64,000 bases of DNA from CAVRXQ01 sp963838845 (GTDB lineage: Bacteria > Actinomycetota > Acidimicrobiia > Acidimicrobiales > Bog-793), in assembly GCA_963838845.1 (NCBI GenBank), contig CAWISR010000003.1, positions 682,001-746,000 of the forward strand, read 5' to 3'. Position numbers and translations under genes: made by a program. Of this stretch, positions 25,077 through 34,744 are shown piece by piece. Under the pieces are notes generated by a model that saw nothing but the letters and a program-made list of their open reading frames with translations, did no database searches and was not told the DNA's origin. The stretch's first letter is position 1; each line of letters opens with the position of its first letter.

Positions 25077-25082
25077 TAGCCT
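25077..25082 (+). promoter_or_regulatory. -10 element (TAGCCT) for menB
   Basis: TAGCCT ends 9 bases before the menB ATG at 25092. The sequence TAGCCTA is shared with the menE element on the opposite strand, offset by one base. No Shine-Dalgarno is present. Confidence 0.65.
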
Positions 25083-25083
25083 A
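25078..25083 (-). promoter_or_regulatory. -10 element (TAGGCT) for menE
   Basis: Read on the minus strand, TAGGCT ends 7 bases before the menE GTG at 25070. It overlaps five of six bases of the menB element, forming one back-to-back promoter for the two divergent menaquinone genes. Confidence 0.65.
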
Positions 25084-25091
25084 ACTGGGCG

Positions 25092-25943
25092 ATGAATGCC
25101 CCTGACCTGGACGTTCCCGTCTGGAAAGCCGAAGGCGACTACCGCGACATCATCTACGAACACGCCGACGGGATGGCGAAGATCACGATCAACCGACCGG
25201 AGGTCCGCAACGCCTTTCGGCCGCAGACCATCTTCGAGCTTTCCCACGCGTTCGACGTCGCGAGGGACGATCCGGAGATCGGCGTCGTCATTCTCACCGG
25301 CCAAGGCACCGAGGCCTTCTGCTCCGGAGGCGATCAGCGAATCCGCGCCGATGACGGCTACCTCGGTGACGACGAGCTCGCGCGACGCGGCATCGGCCGA
25401 CTGAACGTGCTCGATCTGCAGATCCAGATCCGCCGGCTCCCGAAGCCGGTCATTGCGATGGTCGCGGGGTACGCGATCGGCGGCGGCCACATCCTGCACC
25501 TTGTCTGCGATCTCACGATCGCCGCGGACAATGCGCGCTTCGGCCAGAACGGGCCGCGCGTCGGCAGCTTTGACGGGGGATTCGGAGCAGGACTGCTCGC
25601 GCGCACGATCGGCACGAAACGCGCCAAGGAGATCTGGTTCCTCTGCCGGCGCTATGACGCGCGACGCGCGTACGAGATGGGTCTCGTGAACGCCGTCGTG
25701 CCGCTCGATCGACTCGAGGGAGAGACCGTCGCCTGGTGTCGCGAGATGCTGCAGCTTTCGCCGACGGCCCTCAGATTGCTGAAGGCGGGCTTCAATGCCG
25801 CAGAGGACGGGCTCGCAGGGATTCAGCAACTCGCCGGTGACGCGACGATGCTCTTTTACATGACCGAAGAGGCCCAAGAGGGCCGAGACGCGTTCGTCGA
25901 GAAGCGAAACCCGGATTTCAGTCGGTTCCCTCGACGGCCGTGA
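25092..25943 (+). CDS. menB: 1,4-Dihydroxy-2-naphthoyl-CoA synthase MenB
   Basis: The 283-residue crotonase-fold enzyme cyclises o-succinylbenzoyl-CoA to dihydroxynaphthoyl-CoA. Conserved MenB features are ITINRPEVRNAFRPQT near the N-terminus, GTEAFCSGGDQR (oxyanion and bicarbonate-region residues) and VAGYAIGGGHILHLVCD. The closing segment with RDAFVEKRNPDFSRFPRRP is typical of MenB. It diverges from menE across a 21-base gap holding a shared promoter element, and overlaps menA by GTGA, so menB and menA are coupled. Confidence 0.95.
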   Translation: MNAPDLDVPVWKAEGDYRDIIYEHADGMAKITINRPEVRNAFRPQTIFELSHAFDVARDDPEIGVVILTGQGTEAFCSGGDQRIRADDGYLGDDELARRGIGRLNVLDLQIQIRRLPKPVIAMVAGYAIGGGHILHLVCDLTIAADNARFGQNGPRVGSFDGGFGAGLLARTIGTKRAKEIWFLCRRYDARRAYEMGLVNAVVPLDRLEGETVAWCREMLQLSPTALRLLKAGFNAAEDGLAGIQQLAGDATMLFYMTEEAQEGRDAFVEKRNPDFSRFPRRP

Positions 25944-26842
25944 GCGCCCAGCGCCCGTCCGGCGGTGCGACCGGCGTGGCGAGTACTTCGGACTGGATCT
26001 CCGCCGCACGTCCGCGCACCCTCGCCGTTGCAGTCTCGGCGGTCGCCGTCGGCATCGGCGTCGCCCGCGCGACGGGGCACGTGGACTGGTGGCACGGGCT
26101 CTTGGCGCTCGTCGTCGCGCTCTCGATGCAGATCGGCACGAACTACGCGAACGACTACTCCGACGGCGTGCGCGGCACGGACACCCGGCGGGTCGGTCCG
26201 GTGCGGCTTGTCGCTTCGGGGCGGGCGGCACCGCAAGCGGTGAAGCGGGCGGCCTTCGCCACCTATGCAGTCGGCGCGGCCTCAGGATTCGTCCTCGCGA
26301 TCGTCACCTCGCCGTGGCTCATCGCGCTCGGCGCGGCGGCGATCGCCGCGGGCTGGCTCTACAGCGGCGGCCCGCACCCGTACGGGTATTCGGGCCTCGG
26401 CGAGGTCTTCGTCTTTCTGTTCTTCGGCCTGTTCGCCGTCGTCGGGACGACGTACGTCACCGCGGGCACGATCCCCGCCTTGGCGTGGCTCGCGGCGTCG
26501 GCCGTCGGCCTGCTCGCCGTGGCGCTCTTGGTCGTGAACAACCTGCGCGACCGCGCCACGGACGAGGAGGCGGGGAAACGCACCCTCGCGGTGAAGCTCG
26601 GCGACCGAGCGACGCGCTATCTCTACGTCGGACTCCTCGTCGGGGCGTTCGGCCTCGCCGGAGCGGCGACGGGACTGCGCGCCTTCGCCGCGCTGGCGCT
26701 CGTCGCGCTGCCGCTCGCGCTCCGTCCGGCGTCGCTCGTCATCAAGGGCGCCGAGCGGGCCGCCTTGATCCCCGCGCTCGCGATGACCGGTCTCGTTCAG
26801 TTCGTCTTCGGCGTCGCGTTCGCGGTCGGTGTCGCCATCTGA
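25940..26842 (+). CDS. menA: 1,4-Dihydroxy-2-naphthoate polyprenyltransferase MenA
   Basis: The 300-residue UbiA-family membrane enzyme attaches the polyprenyl tail to dihydroxynaphthoate. The first aspartate-rich motif is NYANDYSDGVRGTD, and the second lies in NNLRDRATDEEAGKRTLAVK. Both bind Mg-prenyl diphosphate. About eight or nine hydrophobic segments span the rest, for example 93-112, 140-156 and 182-196. The GTG start overlaps the menB stop. A convergent menH gene begins reading 15 bases away at its 3' end. MenA is the membrane step before methylation to menaquinone. Confidence 0.95.
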   Translation: MSAQRPSGGATGVASTSDWISAARPRTLAVAVSAVAVGIGVARATGHVDWWHGLLALVVALSMQIGTNYANDYSDGVRGTDTRRVGPVRLVASGRAAPQAVKRAAFATYAVGAASGFVLAIVTSPWLIALGAAAIAAGWLYSGGPHPYGYSGLGEVFVFLFFGLFAVVGTTYVTAGTIPALAWLAASAVGLLAVALLVVNNLRDRATDEEAGKRTLAVKLGDRATRYLYVGLLVGAFGLAGAATGLRAFAALALVALPLALRPASLVIKGAERAALIPALAMTGLVQFVFGVAFAVGVAI

Positions 26843-26856
26843 TGCGCGGCGCCGAT

Positions 26857-27654
26857 TCAGCCCTCGTCGTGCCTGCGCATCCAAGAACAGAGAAGTTCGA
26901 CGAATGCTCGCGGGTTCTCGAACGGCGCGGCGTGCCCGGTCGCTTCGATGACGGCGGTCGTTGCGTTCTCCCCGATGACCCCGGCCATCTGCTCAGCAAG
27001 GGCTCGGAATTTCGCGTCGCGCTGCCCGGTGACGAAAAGAATCGGCATCGAAAGGCGACGCAGCTTCTCTGGGTCGTACGCCTGGGTTCCGGTTCCGAAC
27101 TGACGGAGCGCGGCGGCGAGTCCGGCCGCGGTGTTCTCTTCACGGGCTTCGCGCCCTTGGGCGGCGGGAGGCAGATCGGCAAAGAGCGGTTGCGCGAGCC
27201 ATTCGTCCAAGAATTCGGCAATCGCGAGCGGATCTCCCTCGCCTTGCAGTCGGTCCGCGAGCACCTCATCGGCGCGTCGGCGATCGAGGCGCTCGCGTTC
27301 GTCCTCGATCCCGGGCGATACGCCGATGAGCACCATCGATCGGACGGATTCGGGGGCCACGAACGCCGTGTGCAGCACGACGCGGCCACCCATCGAGTAC
27401 CCGACGTACGTTGCGCGGCCCACCGCGTCGGCGACCATCCGTCCCGCATCCTCGAGCCTCGCCGCGCCCACCCCCGTCGAACGCCCGTGGCCGGGGAGGT
27501 CGACGGTCACGACTTCGAATTGCGAACGGAGTGCGTCCGCGACCGGCTGCCACGACCTGCCAGTCTGGGTGAAGCCGTGAACGAGAGCGATACGCGAGCC
27601 CGACCCAAAACTCTCGGTGGCGAGCAGCGGCTCGCGAGACGCGCGATCGGGCAC
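26857..27654 (-). CDS. menH: Alpha/beta hydrolase, MenH-like (SHCHC synthase)
   Basis: The 265-residue alpha/beta hydrolase has an oxyanion segment VHGFTQTGRSW, the nucleophile elbow YVGYSMGGR, the acid Asp in LFVTGQRDAKF and the His in EATGHAAPFENP. The catalytic triad is complete. MenH eliminates pyruvate from SEPHCHC to give SHCHC. The placement beside menD, divergent with a 5-base gap, and the HGFTQTGRSW block favour that role, though sequence alone cannot exclude another esterase. The GTG start has TAGCGT 8 bases upstream, inside the menD coding sequence. Confidence 0.82.
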   Translation of the reverse strand: MPDRASREPLLATESFGSGSRIALVHGFTQTGRSWQPVADALRSQFEVVTVDLPGHGRSTGVGAARLEDAGRMVADAVGRATYVGYSMGGRVVLHTAFVAPESVRSMVLIGVSPGIEDERERLDRRRADEVLADRLQGEGDPLAIAEFLDEWLAQPLFADLPPAAQGREAREENTAAGLAAALRQFGTGTQAYDPEKLRRLSMPILFVTGQRDAKFRALAEQMAGVIGENATTAVIEATGHAAPFENPRAFVELLCSWMRRHDEG

Positions 27655-27659
27655 GAATC

Positions 27660-29420
27660 GTGACGCTACAAGCGACGTTCGCCGCGACGCTCGTTGACGA
27701 GTGGGCGCGCTCCGGGGTGCGTGACGCGGTCATTTCACCGGGTTCGCGATCGGGCGTGCTCGCCACGGCGCTTTCCATGGACGAGCGCATCACGACCTAC
27801 GTGCGCATCGACGAGCGTTCGTCGGGCTTCTTCGCGATCGGGATCGCGCTCGCCACCGGGCGACCGGTCGTCGTCGTGACGACGAGCGGCACGGCGGCCG
27901 CAGAGCTGCATCCCGCCGTGATCGAAGCCGACCTCGCGGGGGTTCCGCTCGTCGTCTGCACCGCCGACCGCCCCTTCGAGCTGCAAGACGTCGGCGCTCC
28001 GCAAACCGTCGATCAGCGGCGGCTTTTCGGTCGTGCCGTTCGCTTCTACTCCGACTTCGACGCGCCGAGCGAAGAGTCGAGGCTCGCCTGGCGATCGCTC
28101 GCCTCGCGGCTCGTCCTCGAGGCCGAGCACTCGGCTGACGGTCCGGGACCGGTGCACGCAAACCTCCCGTTCCGAGAGCCGCTCGGCGGCGAGCCCGACG
28201 AACCTCCGATCGGGCGGCCCGGCGCACGTCCCTTCCACGAGCTCATTGGCGCTCCCGGCGTTTCCGAGGAGGTGATCGCCGATCTTGTCGACCTCGTGGC
28301 GACGACGAAGCGGGGAATGGTCGTCGCTGGGCGCTCGGGTGCGGGTGCCGACGCGAGCCTCGCGTTCTCGCGGGCGAGTGGCTGGCCCGTTCTCTCCGAC
28401 GTGCTCGCTTTTCCCCGCGAGACGAACGACGGCGTCATCGCTGCCTGGGAACCGATCGTGAAGTCGCCGTTCGCGACGACGTCGCTCAAGCCCGACGTCG
28501 TTGTGCGGGTCGGTGCGCCGCCGGCGTCTCGTCCGCTTGCGACGTGGCTCAAGCACACCGTCGAGTCAGGGACACACCACGTCCTCGTCGACCCCTACGC
28601 GAGATTCGCCGATCCCGGCCGGACCTCGGCGACCGTGCTGCGCGCCGATCCCGGCGCGCTCTTCTCCGAGGCTGCCCGCCGTCTTGGTGGCGCGCACCGG
28701 GAAACGTCGTTCTTCGACGCGTGGACCGACGCGGAACGATCGGCCCAGCTGGCGATCGACGAGGTGCTCGCCGAGATTCCCGATGCGAACGAACCCGCTA
28801 CCGCGCGTGACCTCTTCGCGTCGGTGCCACCGAGCTCGGCCCTCGTCGTCTCATCGTCGATGCCGGTTCGCGACGTCGACGCGTTCGCCCGACCGCGCGC
28901 CAAAGCTCCTGTCGTCTACGCGAATCGTGGGGCGAACGGCATCGACGGCGTCGCGTCGACCGTGCGCGGTGTCGCGACCGCGCGTCACCTGGCGCGGACG
29001 GACGCATCCCCAACCGTCGGCTTGCTCGGTGATCTCGCGTTCTTGCACGACCTCTCGGCGCACGTCTTCGGGGTCGACGAAGAGCGCGTCGGAACCACCT
29101 ACGTCGTGATCGACAACAGGGGCGGTGGCATCTTCTCGTTTCTCCCGTATGCGGAATCGCTCCGACGGGACGTGTTCGAGCGCGCTTTCGCGACGCCGCA
29201 GTCGACCGACATCGCCGCGGTGGCCACCGCCCTCGGCTTCGGCGTCTTCGATCTCGACGAGCGCTCCGCGTTCGTGCCCGCGTTGCTCGGCGCGATCGCG
29301 TCAGGCGGCGACCAGCTCGTGCTCGTCCACACCGATCCCGCCCGCAACGTCGAGATCCACGCCGAGTTCGACGGTGCCGTCGAGGCGTCGCTCGCGCGCT
29401 CGCCCACGGATCACGAATAG
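27660..29420 (+). CDS. menD: SEPHCHC synthase MenD
   Basis: The 586-residue thiamine-diphosphate enzyme joins 2-oxoglutarate to isochorismate, the first committed menaquinone step. It has the MenD opening LQATFAATLVDEWARSGV, then ISPGSRSG, the catalytic Glu region RIDERSSGFFAIG, and the ThDP-binding LGDLAFLHDLSAHVFG followed by IDNRGGGIFSFLPYA. The length matches the family. The GTG at 27660 is 5 bases from the menH start on the other strand, and I see no -10 or Shine-Dalgarno at usual spacing, so its promoter must lie within menH. menF and menC are not in the window. Confidence 0.93.
   Translation: MTLQATFAATLVDEWARSGVRDAVISPGSRSGVLATALSMDERITTYVRIDERSSGFFAIGIALATGRPVVVVTTSGTAAAELHPAVIEADLAGVPLVVCTADRPFELQDVGAPQTVDQRRLFGRAVRFYSDFDAPSEESRLAWRSLASRLVLEAEHSADGPGPVHANLPFREPLGGEPDEPPIGRPGARPFHELIGAPGVSEEVIADLVDLVATTKRGMVVAGRSGAGADASLAFSRASGWPVLSDVLAFPRETNDGVIAAWEPIVKSPFATTSLKPDVVVRVGAPPASRPLATWLKHTVESGTHHVLVDPYARFADPGRTSATVLRADPGALFSEAARRLGGAHRETSFFDAWTDAERSAQLAIDEVLAEIPDANEPATARDLFASVPPSSALVVSSSMPVRDVDAFARPRAKAPVVYANRGANGIDGVASTVRGVATARHLARTDASPTVGLLGDLAFLHDLSAHVFGVDEERVGTTYVVIDNRGGGIFSFLPYAESLRRDVFERAFATPQSTDIAAVATALGFGVFDLDERSAFVPALLGAIASGGDQLVLVHTDPARNVEIHAEFDGAVEASLARSPTDHE
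27663..27668 (-). promoter_or_regulatory. -10 element (TAGCGT) for menH
   Basis: TAGCGT on the minus strand ends 8 bases before the menH GTG at 27654. It lies within the first codons of menD, so the two divergent genes must share or compete for this short space. Confidence 0.5.
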
Positions 29421-29437
29421 CGCGGTGTCCTCGCTGG

Positions 29438-30313
29438 CTAGGCGCCTTCTCCGGCGGCGGCGAGGATCGCGCGAGCGCGGCGCACTATCGGCTCGTCGAT
29501 CATCGATCCGTCGACTGTGATCGCCCCCAACCCTTGTCTCTCCGCGGCGCGATACGCGTCAACGACACGTTGGGCGTACGCGACCTGCTCGGCGGTCGGG
29601 GTGAACGCGGCATTCGCAAGGGGGACCTGGCGGGGGTGGATGCACAACTTTCCCGAGTAGGAAAGTCCCCGAGCGAGCGTGGCTTCCGCTCGGAAGCGAT
29701 CATCGTCGTCGTAGTCGGCGACGATGCCGTCGAGCGACGCGATACCCGCGACGGAAGCGACGAGCGCGACCTTGGAGCGCGCGTACAGCACCTCGAGGCC
29801 CTCGCGGCTCCGCTCGCCGCCGATGTCCGCCGCCAGGTCTTCGGCACCGAAGTAGACCGCCGCGACCCGGGGGTGCGACGCGATCTTTCGCGCGTCGAGC
29901 ACCCCTTTGCCGGTCTCGATGCCGGCGACGACCAAAAGGTGCCCGAGCCAAAGCGCTGCGAGGCGGCTGTCGACCTCATCGAGCACCGCGGTGTCCTCCA
30001 CCTTCGGAAGCACGATCCCCGCCAGAGCCGGCAACAGGGCGTCTTTCACATCCGCTTCGAAGTGCACCGACGTCACCGGATTCACACGGACGAAGAGCGC
30101 GAATCCGGGCGTTAGCGTCGCGACCTCGGTCGCCGCCGAACGCGCCTTCGCGCGGGCGTCTTTTTTCGCCGACTCTGGGACTGCGTCTTCCAAGTCGATG
30201 ATGCCGAGGTCGCAGCCGAGGTCGGCGAGCTTTTTGGCTCGATCGGGCGACGTGGCGGGCGTGAACAGCGCGCTCCGCCACCGCGTCGTCGCCACCCGAT
30301 CTTCGGCCGTCAT
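29438..30313 (-). CDS. CitE-like CoA-ester lyase (HpcH/HpaI aldolase family)
   Basis: The 291-residue protein has the CitE/malyl-CoA lyase signature: RSALFTPATSPDRAKKLADLG, IIDLEDAVPESAKKDAR (Glu and Asp metal ligands), VRVNPVTSVHFEAD, VLPKVEDT, VVAGIETGKGVLD and VYFGAEDLAADIGG. Such enzymes cleave or form malyl-CoA, citramalyl-CoA or related esters with Mg2+. It follows a MaoC hydratase on the same strand after 37 bases. This resembles the mycobacterial Rv2499c-Rv2498c pair (MaoC and CitE), for which a citramalyl-CoA lyase role in itaconate breakdown has been reported. The substrate here is an inference. Confidence 0.87.
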   Translation of the reverse strand: MTAEDRVATTRWRSALFTPATSPDRAKKLADLGCDLGIIDLEDAVPESAKKDARAKARSAATEVATLTPGFALFVRVNPVTSVHFEADVKDALLPALAGIVLPKVEDTAVLDEVDSRLAALWLGHLLVVAGIETGKGVLDARKIASHPRVAAVYFGAEDLAADIGGERSREGLEVLYARSKVALVASVAGIASLDGIVADYDDDDRFRAEATLARGLSYSGKLCIHPRQVPLANAAFTPTAEQVAYAQRVVDAYRAAERQGLGAITVDGSMIDEPIVRRARAILAAAGEGA

Positions 30314-30350
30314 CGCGTTTTCTCGAATTCGCCCGGCGGAGCTTGGCCCG

Positions 30351-30851
30351 TCATGTCGACGGGGTGGGGCGCTTGCGGTCGGGCGCGTGGTCGCGCTTGT
30401 AGATCATCGCCGTGCGTTTGAAGCTGATCACGACCTCACCACGTTGGTTGTAGCCGGTCGTGCGGACGGTGACGATGCCGGCCTCGGGGTGTGACGCCGA
30501 CTCGCGCGCTTCCAGGATTTCCGATCGCGAGTAGATCGTGTCGCCTTCGAAGACCGGGTTCGGGAGCCTCACCTCGTCCCATCCGAGGTTCGCCAGCACG
30601 TTCTGGGAGATGTCGGGAACGCTCTGTCCGGTGACGAGCGCGAGGGTGAAACAGGAGTTCACGAGCGGACGACCGAAAACCGTTTGGGCCGCGTAGTGCT
30701 TGTCGAAGTGAATCGGCTGGGGGTTCTGCGTGAGCAGCGAGAACCAGACGTTGTCCGCGTCGATGACCGTCCTGCCGGCGGCGTGCTCGAAGGCGTCGCC
30801 TGGTGAAAGGTCCTCGAAGAACGGCCCGGTCGGCACTTCATGCTGCGTCAC
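30351..30851 (-). CDS. MaoC-family hot-dog dehydratase (mesaconyl-CoA hydratase-like)
   Basis: The 166-residue hot-dog-fold hydratase has an active-site stretch TQNPQPIHFDKHYAAQT with the Asp/His pair, followed by GRPLVNSCFTLALVTG. Later GDTIYSRSEILEARES and VVISFKRTAMIYKR complete the MaoC pattern. It probably hydrates an enoyl-CoA and hands the product to the adjacent CitE-like lyase. The GTG at 30851 is preceded by GGGAGG at short spacing. An upstream extension in the same frame to 31334 lacks homology. The genes are transcribed MaoC then CitE. Confidence 0.85.
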   Translation of the reverse strand: MTQHEVPTGPFFEDLSPGDAFEHAAGRTVIDADNVWFSLLTQNPQPIHFDKHYAAQTVFGRPLVNSCFTLALVTGQSVPDISQNVLANLGWDEVRLPNPVFEGDTIYSRSEILEARESASHPEAGIVTVRTTGYNQRGEVVISFKRTAMIYKRDHAPDRKRPTPST

Positions 30852-31098
30852 GTCGCCTCCCTCGGATCGAGACGTGGCCGATCGTAGAAGCGGCTTGCCG
30901 CGCGCGCCGACAAGAGACTCTGAACTCCACCCAGATCGTCGTCGGGCGGCGACCGGAAAGCCTCGGGTCGCTTCGGAGCGGATGGCACCGCGGTGCGGGG
31001 GTTGGCGGCGCCGGAACCCGAGAATCTGCGCCGGTGGCGAGCAGGGTGCAGCCTGGTCTTTCGGGTCGTAACCTTCCGGCGAGCAGCGGAGGTGAGAG

Positions 31099-34000
31099 AT
31101 GCTCTGCGCGAGCTGCGGAGTCGAGAACGAGGCCGGCGCGAAGTTCTGCTTCGAGTGCGGGAGCCCCTTGTCGCGTGTCTGTCCGAGTTGCGGCTCTGCG
31201 GTCCAGCCGGCTGCCAAGTTCTGTAGCGAGTGCGGGACCACCCTCGCCCCGAATGAACGGACGGTCAACACCGAACCCGAGAGAGCCTCTGCCCCGACCT
31301 CGGCGAGTGGGACCGCAGAACTGCGCCATGTCACGGTGCTGTTCTGCGACCTCGTCGGCTTTACCCCCCTTTCGGAGGCGAAGGACCCCGAGGACGTTCG
31401 GGAGCTCTTGTCCGGTTACTTCGACCTCGCCCGGTCGATCGTCGGCCGATACGGAGGCACCGTCGAAAAGTTCATCGGTGACGCCGTGATGGCCGTCTGG
31501 GGCGCGCCCGTCGCGAAGGAAGACGACGCCGAGCGCGCCGTGCGCGCCGGGCTCGAGCTCGTGTCGGCGGTCGCCGCCTACGGCTCAGAGCACTCGGCCG
31601 ACCTGAAAGCGAGGGTCGGGATCGTCACCGGTGGCGTCGCGACGACCGAGACACCAGAAGAGGGGATGGTCATCGGCGACCGGGTGAACGTGGCGGCACG
31701 GATCCAATCGGTCGCTCCACCCGGGTGCTGCTACGTCGACGAGGCGACCCGTGCCGCGACCGCGATTGCCATCTCGTATGTCGACGCCGGAGAGCACGAA
31801 CTGAAGGGGAAGTCGGAGCCGGTCCACCTCCACCATGCGACGCGAGTCGTCGCCTCGCTTGCCGGCTCACAGCGTTCGAGCGGCCTCGAGGCACCCTTTG
31901 TGGGACGGGATCACGAGCTTCGACTCGTGAAAGAGCACTTCCACGCGACGGCCGATCGCCATTCGGCACGGCTCGTCTTGGTCTCCGGCGTCGCTGGCGT
32001 CGGCAAGTCCCGCCTCGGTTGGGAGTTCTTCAAGTACCTCGACGGGCTTGTCGAGGACACGCTCTGGCACGCCGGCCGTTGCCTTTCCTACGGCGAGGGA
32101 GTGAGTTATTGGGCGCTTTCCGAGATGGTCCGCTCGAGGCTGCAGATCGGAGAAGAAGACCCGCAAGAGGTGGCGGGCGATCGACTCCGCTTGGGGCTGG
32201 AGCGCTGGATCCTCGATCCCAACGATCGCGAGTTCATCGCTCCCCGACTCGGCCAGCTCCTCGGGTTGCCCACCTCGCAGCTCTTCGCGAAAGAGGAGCT
32301 GTTCGCGGGGTGGAGACTCTTTTTCGAGCGTCTTGCCGAGCACCAGCCCGTCGTGATGCTCGTCGAGGACCTGCAATGGGCCGACGCGGGATTGGTCGAC
32401 TTCTTGGATCACCTGTTGGAGTGGTCGGCTGACCACGCCATCTTCCTGCTCGTCCTCACTCGGCCGGAAGGAACCGAAAAACGCGGTCTCGGCCTCGGCC
32501 GGCGCAACGTCACAACGCTCTCCCTTGACCCACTCCGAGACGAGGTCATCGGCGAGCTGCTCGATGGCTTAGTTTCTGGGCTGCCCGTTGCAGCTCGGAA
32601 CAGCATCATCGAGCGCGCCGAAGGGATCCCCCTCTACGCGGTCGAGACCGTGCGGGGTCTCCTCGACAAAGGCGTCCTCGCCAAAGGACCGGACGGGGAA
32701 CTGCGGCTTGTCGGCGAGCTCGGCGCATTGGAGATCCCGCCGGGGCTCACGGCGCTCATCGCTTCGCGACTCGATGCCTTGTCGCCCGACGAGCGACGGC
32801 TCGTCAAGGAGTGTTCGGTGCTCGGCGGGTCATTTCCTCGCCAGGCGATAGAGGCGGTCACCGACACCGACCCCGGTCAGCTCGACACGTTGTTGACATC
32901 GCTGCTCCGAAAAGAGGTCCTCACCGTCCGAGCGGACAAGCTCTCGCCAGAGCGCGGCCAATACGCCTTCACGCAATCGATCATCAGGTCGGTCGCCTAC
33001 GACACGTTGACGAAGGCCGAGCGCAAGACCCGCCATCTCCGCACCGCCGAACACCTACGCAACGCGTTCCCCGACCAAGGGGCGGAGGTGGCCGAGGTGA
33101 TCGCCACCCATCTGCTGGATGCGTACAAGGCCGCGGGCGACGATCCGATCGCCGACCAACTACGCGATCAGGCAAAGAGTGCCTACGCGGTTGCGGCGGA
33201 GCGGGCGGAGTCGGTCGGCGCTCCCGAGGCCGCCGAGGCTGCCTTCCTGACGGCCGCCGAGCTTTCCAGCGATGGTGCCGAACTGGCCGATTTCACCGAG
33301 CGCGGCAGGCGAGATGGCGGATCTTGCCGGAATGCCCGAACGTGCCGGTGCACACTTCGAAGCGGCGATCGCCGCGCACAGTAGCGCCGCAAGGGTTGTC
33401 GAAGCTGCCCGAGCGACGACCGGACTCGCGCACGCCGTCCGGCGTCTGGGCCACGCCGAACAGGCAATCGTCCTGCTACGAGAGGCGCTTGCCTCGCTCG
33501 ACTCCGACTCGGCGCCGGCCGCCGTCGTCGCAGACCTCCAAGAAGAGCTCGGCAACTCCTATGTGTTTGCCGGCCATCTGCAAGATGCGCTCGAACCGAT
33601 CGAGCGGGCGCTGACGATTGCCCAGCACGAAGAGCTGACGGAGACTTTTGCGCGGGCGCTCGGTACGAAAGGCGTCTTCCTCGTGCAGCTCGGTCGCGTG
33701 GAGGAAGCCCGCATTAGCTACGAGGCAACGATCGAAGTCGCCCGTCGGCACGGCGTCACTTACACCGAGCGGCGCGCGGAGGCGAACCTCGGCAGCCTCT
33801 GCCTGGTTTATGACGTGCCGGGAGGTGCGAAGCACTGCGAGGCGTGTCTCGCGCTTGCCCGACGCGCGGGGGATCGGTACGCCGAAGCGATCGCGGGTGG
33901 GAACCTCATGTATCTCCTGACGATGGCCGGCCGATTCGACGACGCATATCGCATCGGAACCGAACTGCTCCAATCCGGCGGTGATCCGATCGGGACCTCG

Positions 34001-34678
34001 TGGGTTCGGCTGAACCTCGCCGAGGTCGACAGGCTCGTCGGCCGCGCGGAGAGCGCCCGCGAGCATCTCCTCTGCGCCGAGGATCTCGGGGCGAGCGACG
34101 ACCTACAAGATCGGACCGGCTACGCGGCGTACGTGAGCAGCATTGCGCTCGACGAGGGAGACGCTCGGGGTGCGCTTGACGCTGCGTCGCGAGCAATCGC
34201 CGAAGCGTTCGGCGCCGACCCCGGGGTTCTCTACGAAGCGATTCGAATGGCGTTCCCGAACATCATCGACGCCGCGATCGCCCTCAAGGACCTCGAAGAA
34301 GCCGAGCGTGTCGTCGAGCAGCTCTCCACTCGACCGCCAGGCGAGGTTCCGCCCTTTCTCAAGCTGCAAGTCCTACGCGCACGCTCCCTGCTGAGCGCCG
34401 CGAGAGGTGAGGACGGGGGCGTCGAGAAGGGACTTTTGGCAGCGGAGCAAGGGTTGCGCGATCTCGGATACCCGTTGTGGGCGGCGCGGTGCCAGCTCGA
34501 CCTCGCCGATTGGTTCGGCCGCCAAGGGCGAACAGACGAGGCCGAGGCAAGAGCCCGAGAGGCGGCGGCGACCTTCGAGCAGCTCGGAGCCCGGCCACTG
34601 CTCGAAAGGGCGCGGAGCCTGTTCGCTCCGGATCGAGTGAACTCTCACCAAGGGGTTGAAGCGCAACCCGCAGGTTGA
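31099..34678 (+). CDS. Class III adenylate cyclase-like / AAA ATPase / TPR regulator (one frame break)
   Basis: One large regulatory protein of about 1,190 residues is split by a frame break. Part 1 has a double zinc ribbon (CASCGVENEAGAKFC and CPSCGSAVQPAAKFC), then a class III nucleotide cyclase domain with VLFCDLVGFTPLSE and FIGDAVMAVWGAP (two metal Asp), and NVAARIQ. A STAND-type ATPase follows, with Walker A GVAGVGKSR and Walker B VVMLVEDLQWAD. Part 2 is a run of TPR-like helices from about 33302 to 34678. The frame changes at 33299-33303, where one extra base turns FTE-AAGEMAD out of frame. Uncorrected, part 1 stops at 33384. The ATG at 31099 has GGAGGTGAGAG before it. Confidence 0.85.
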
Positions 34679-34744
34679 TCGCGCCTCGTTGACGTCAACC
34701 TCATCGCCCAAACTCGACGAAGCATCCGCTGATTGGCGGGCCTG

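Noticed and set aside
31099..34678. Programmed frameshift in the cyclase-TPR gene
   Set aside because: The junction GAGCGCGGCAGG has no slippery heptamer or obvious downstream structure. A sequence error explains it more simply.
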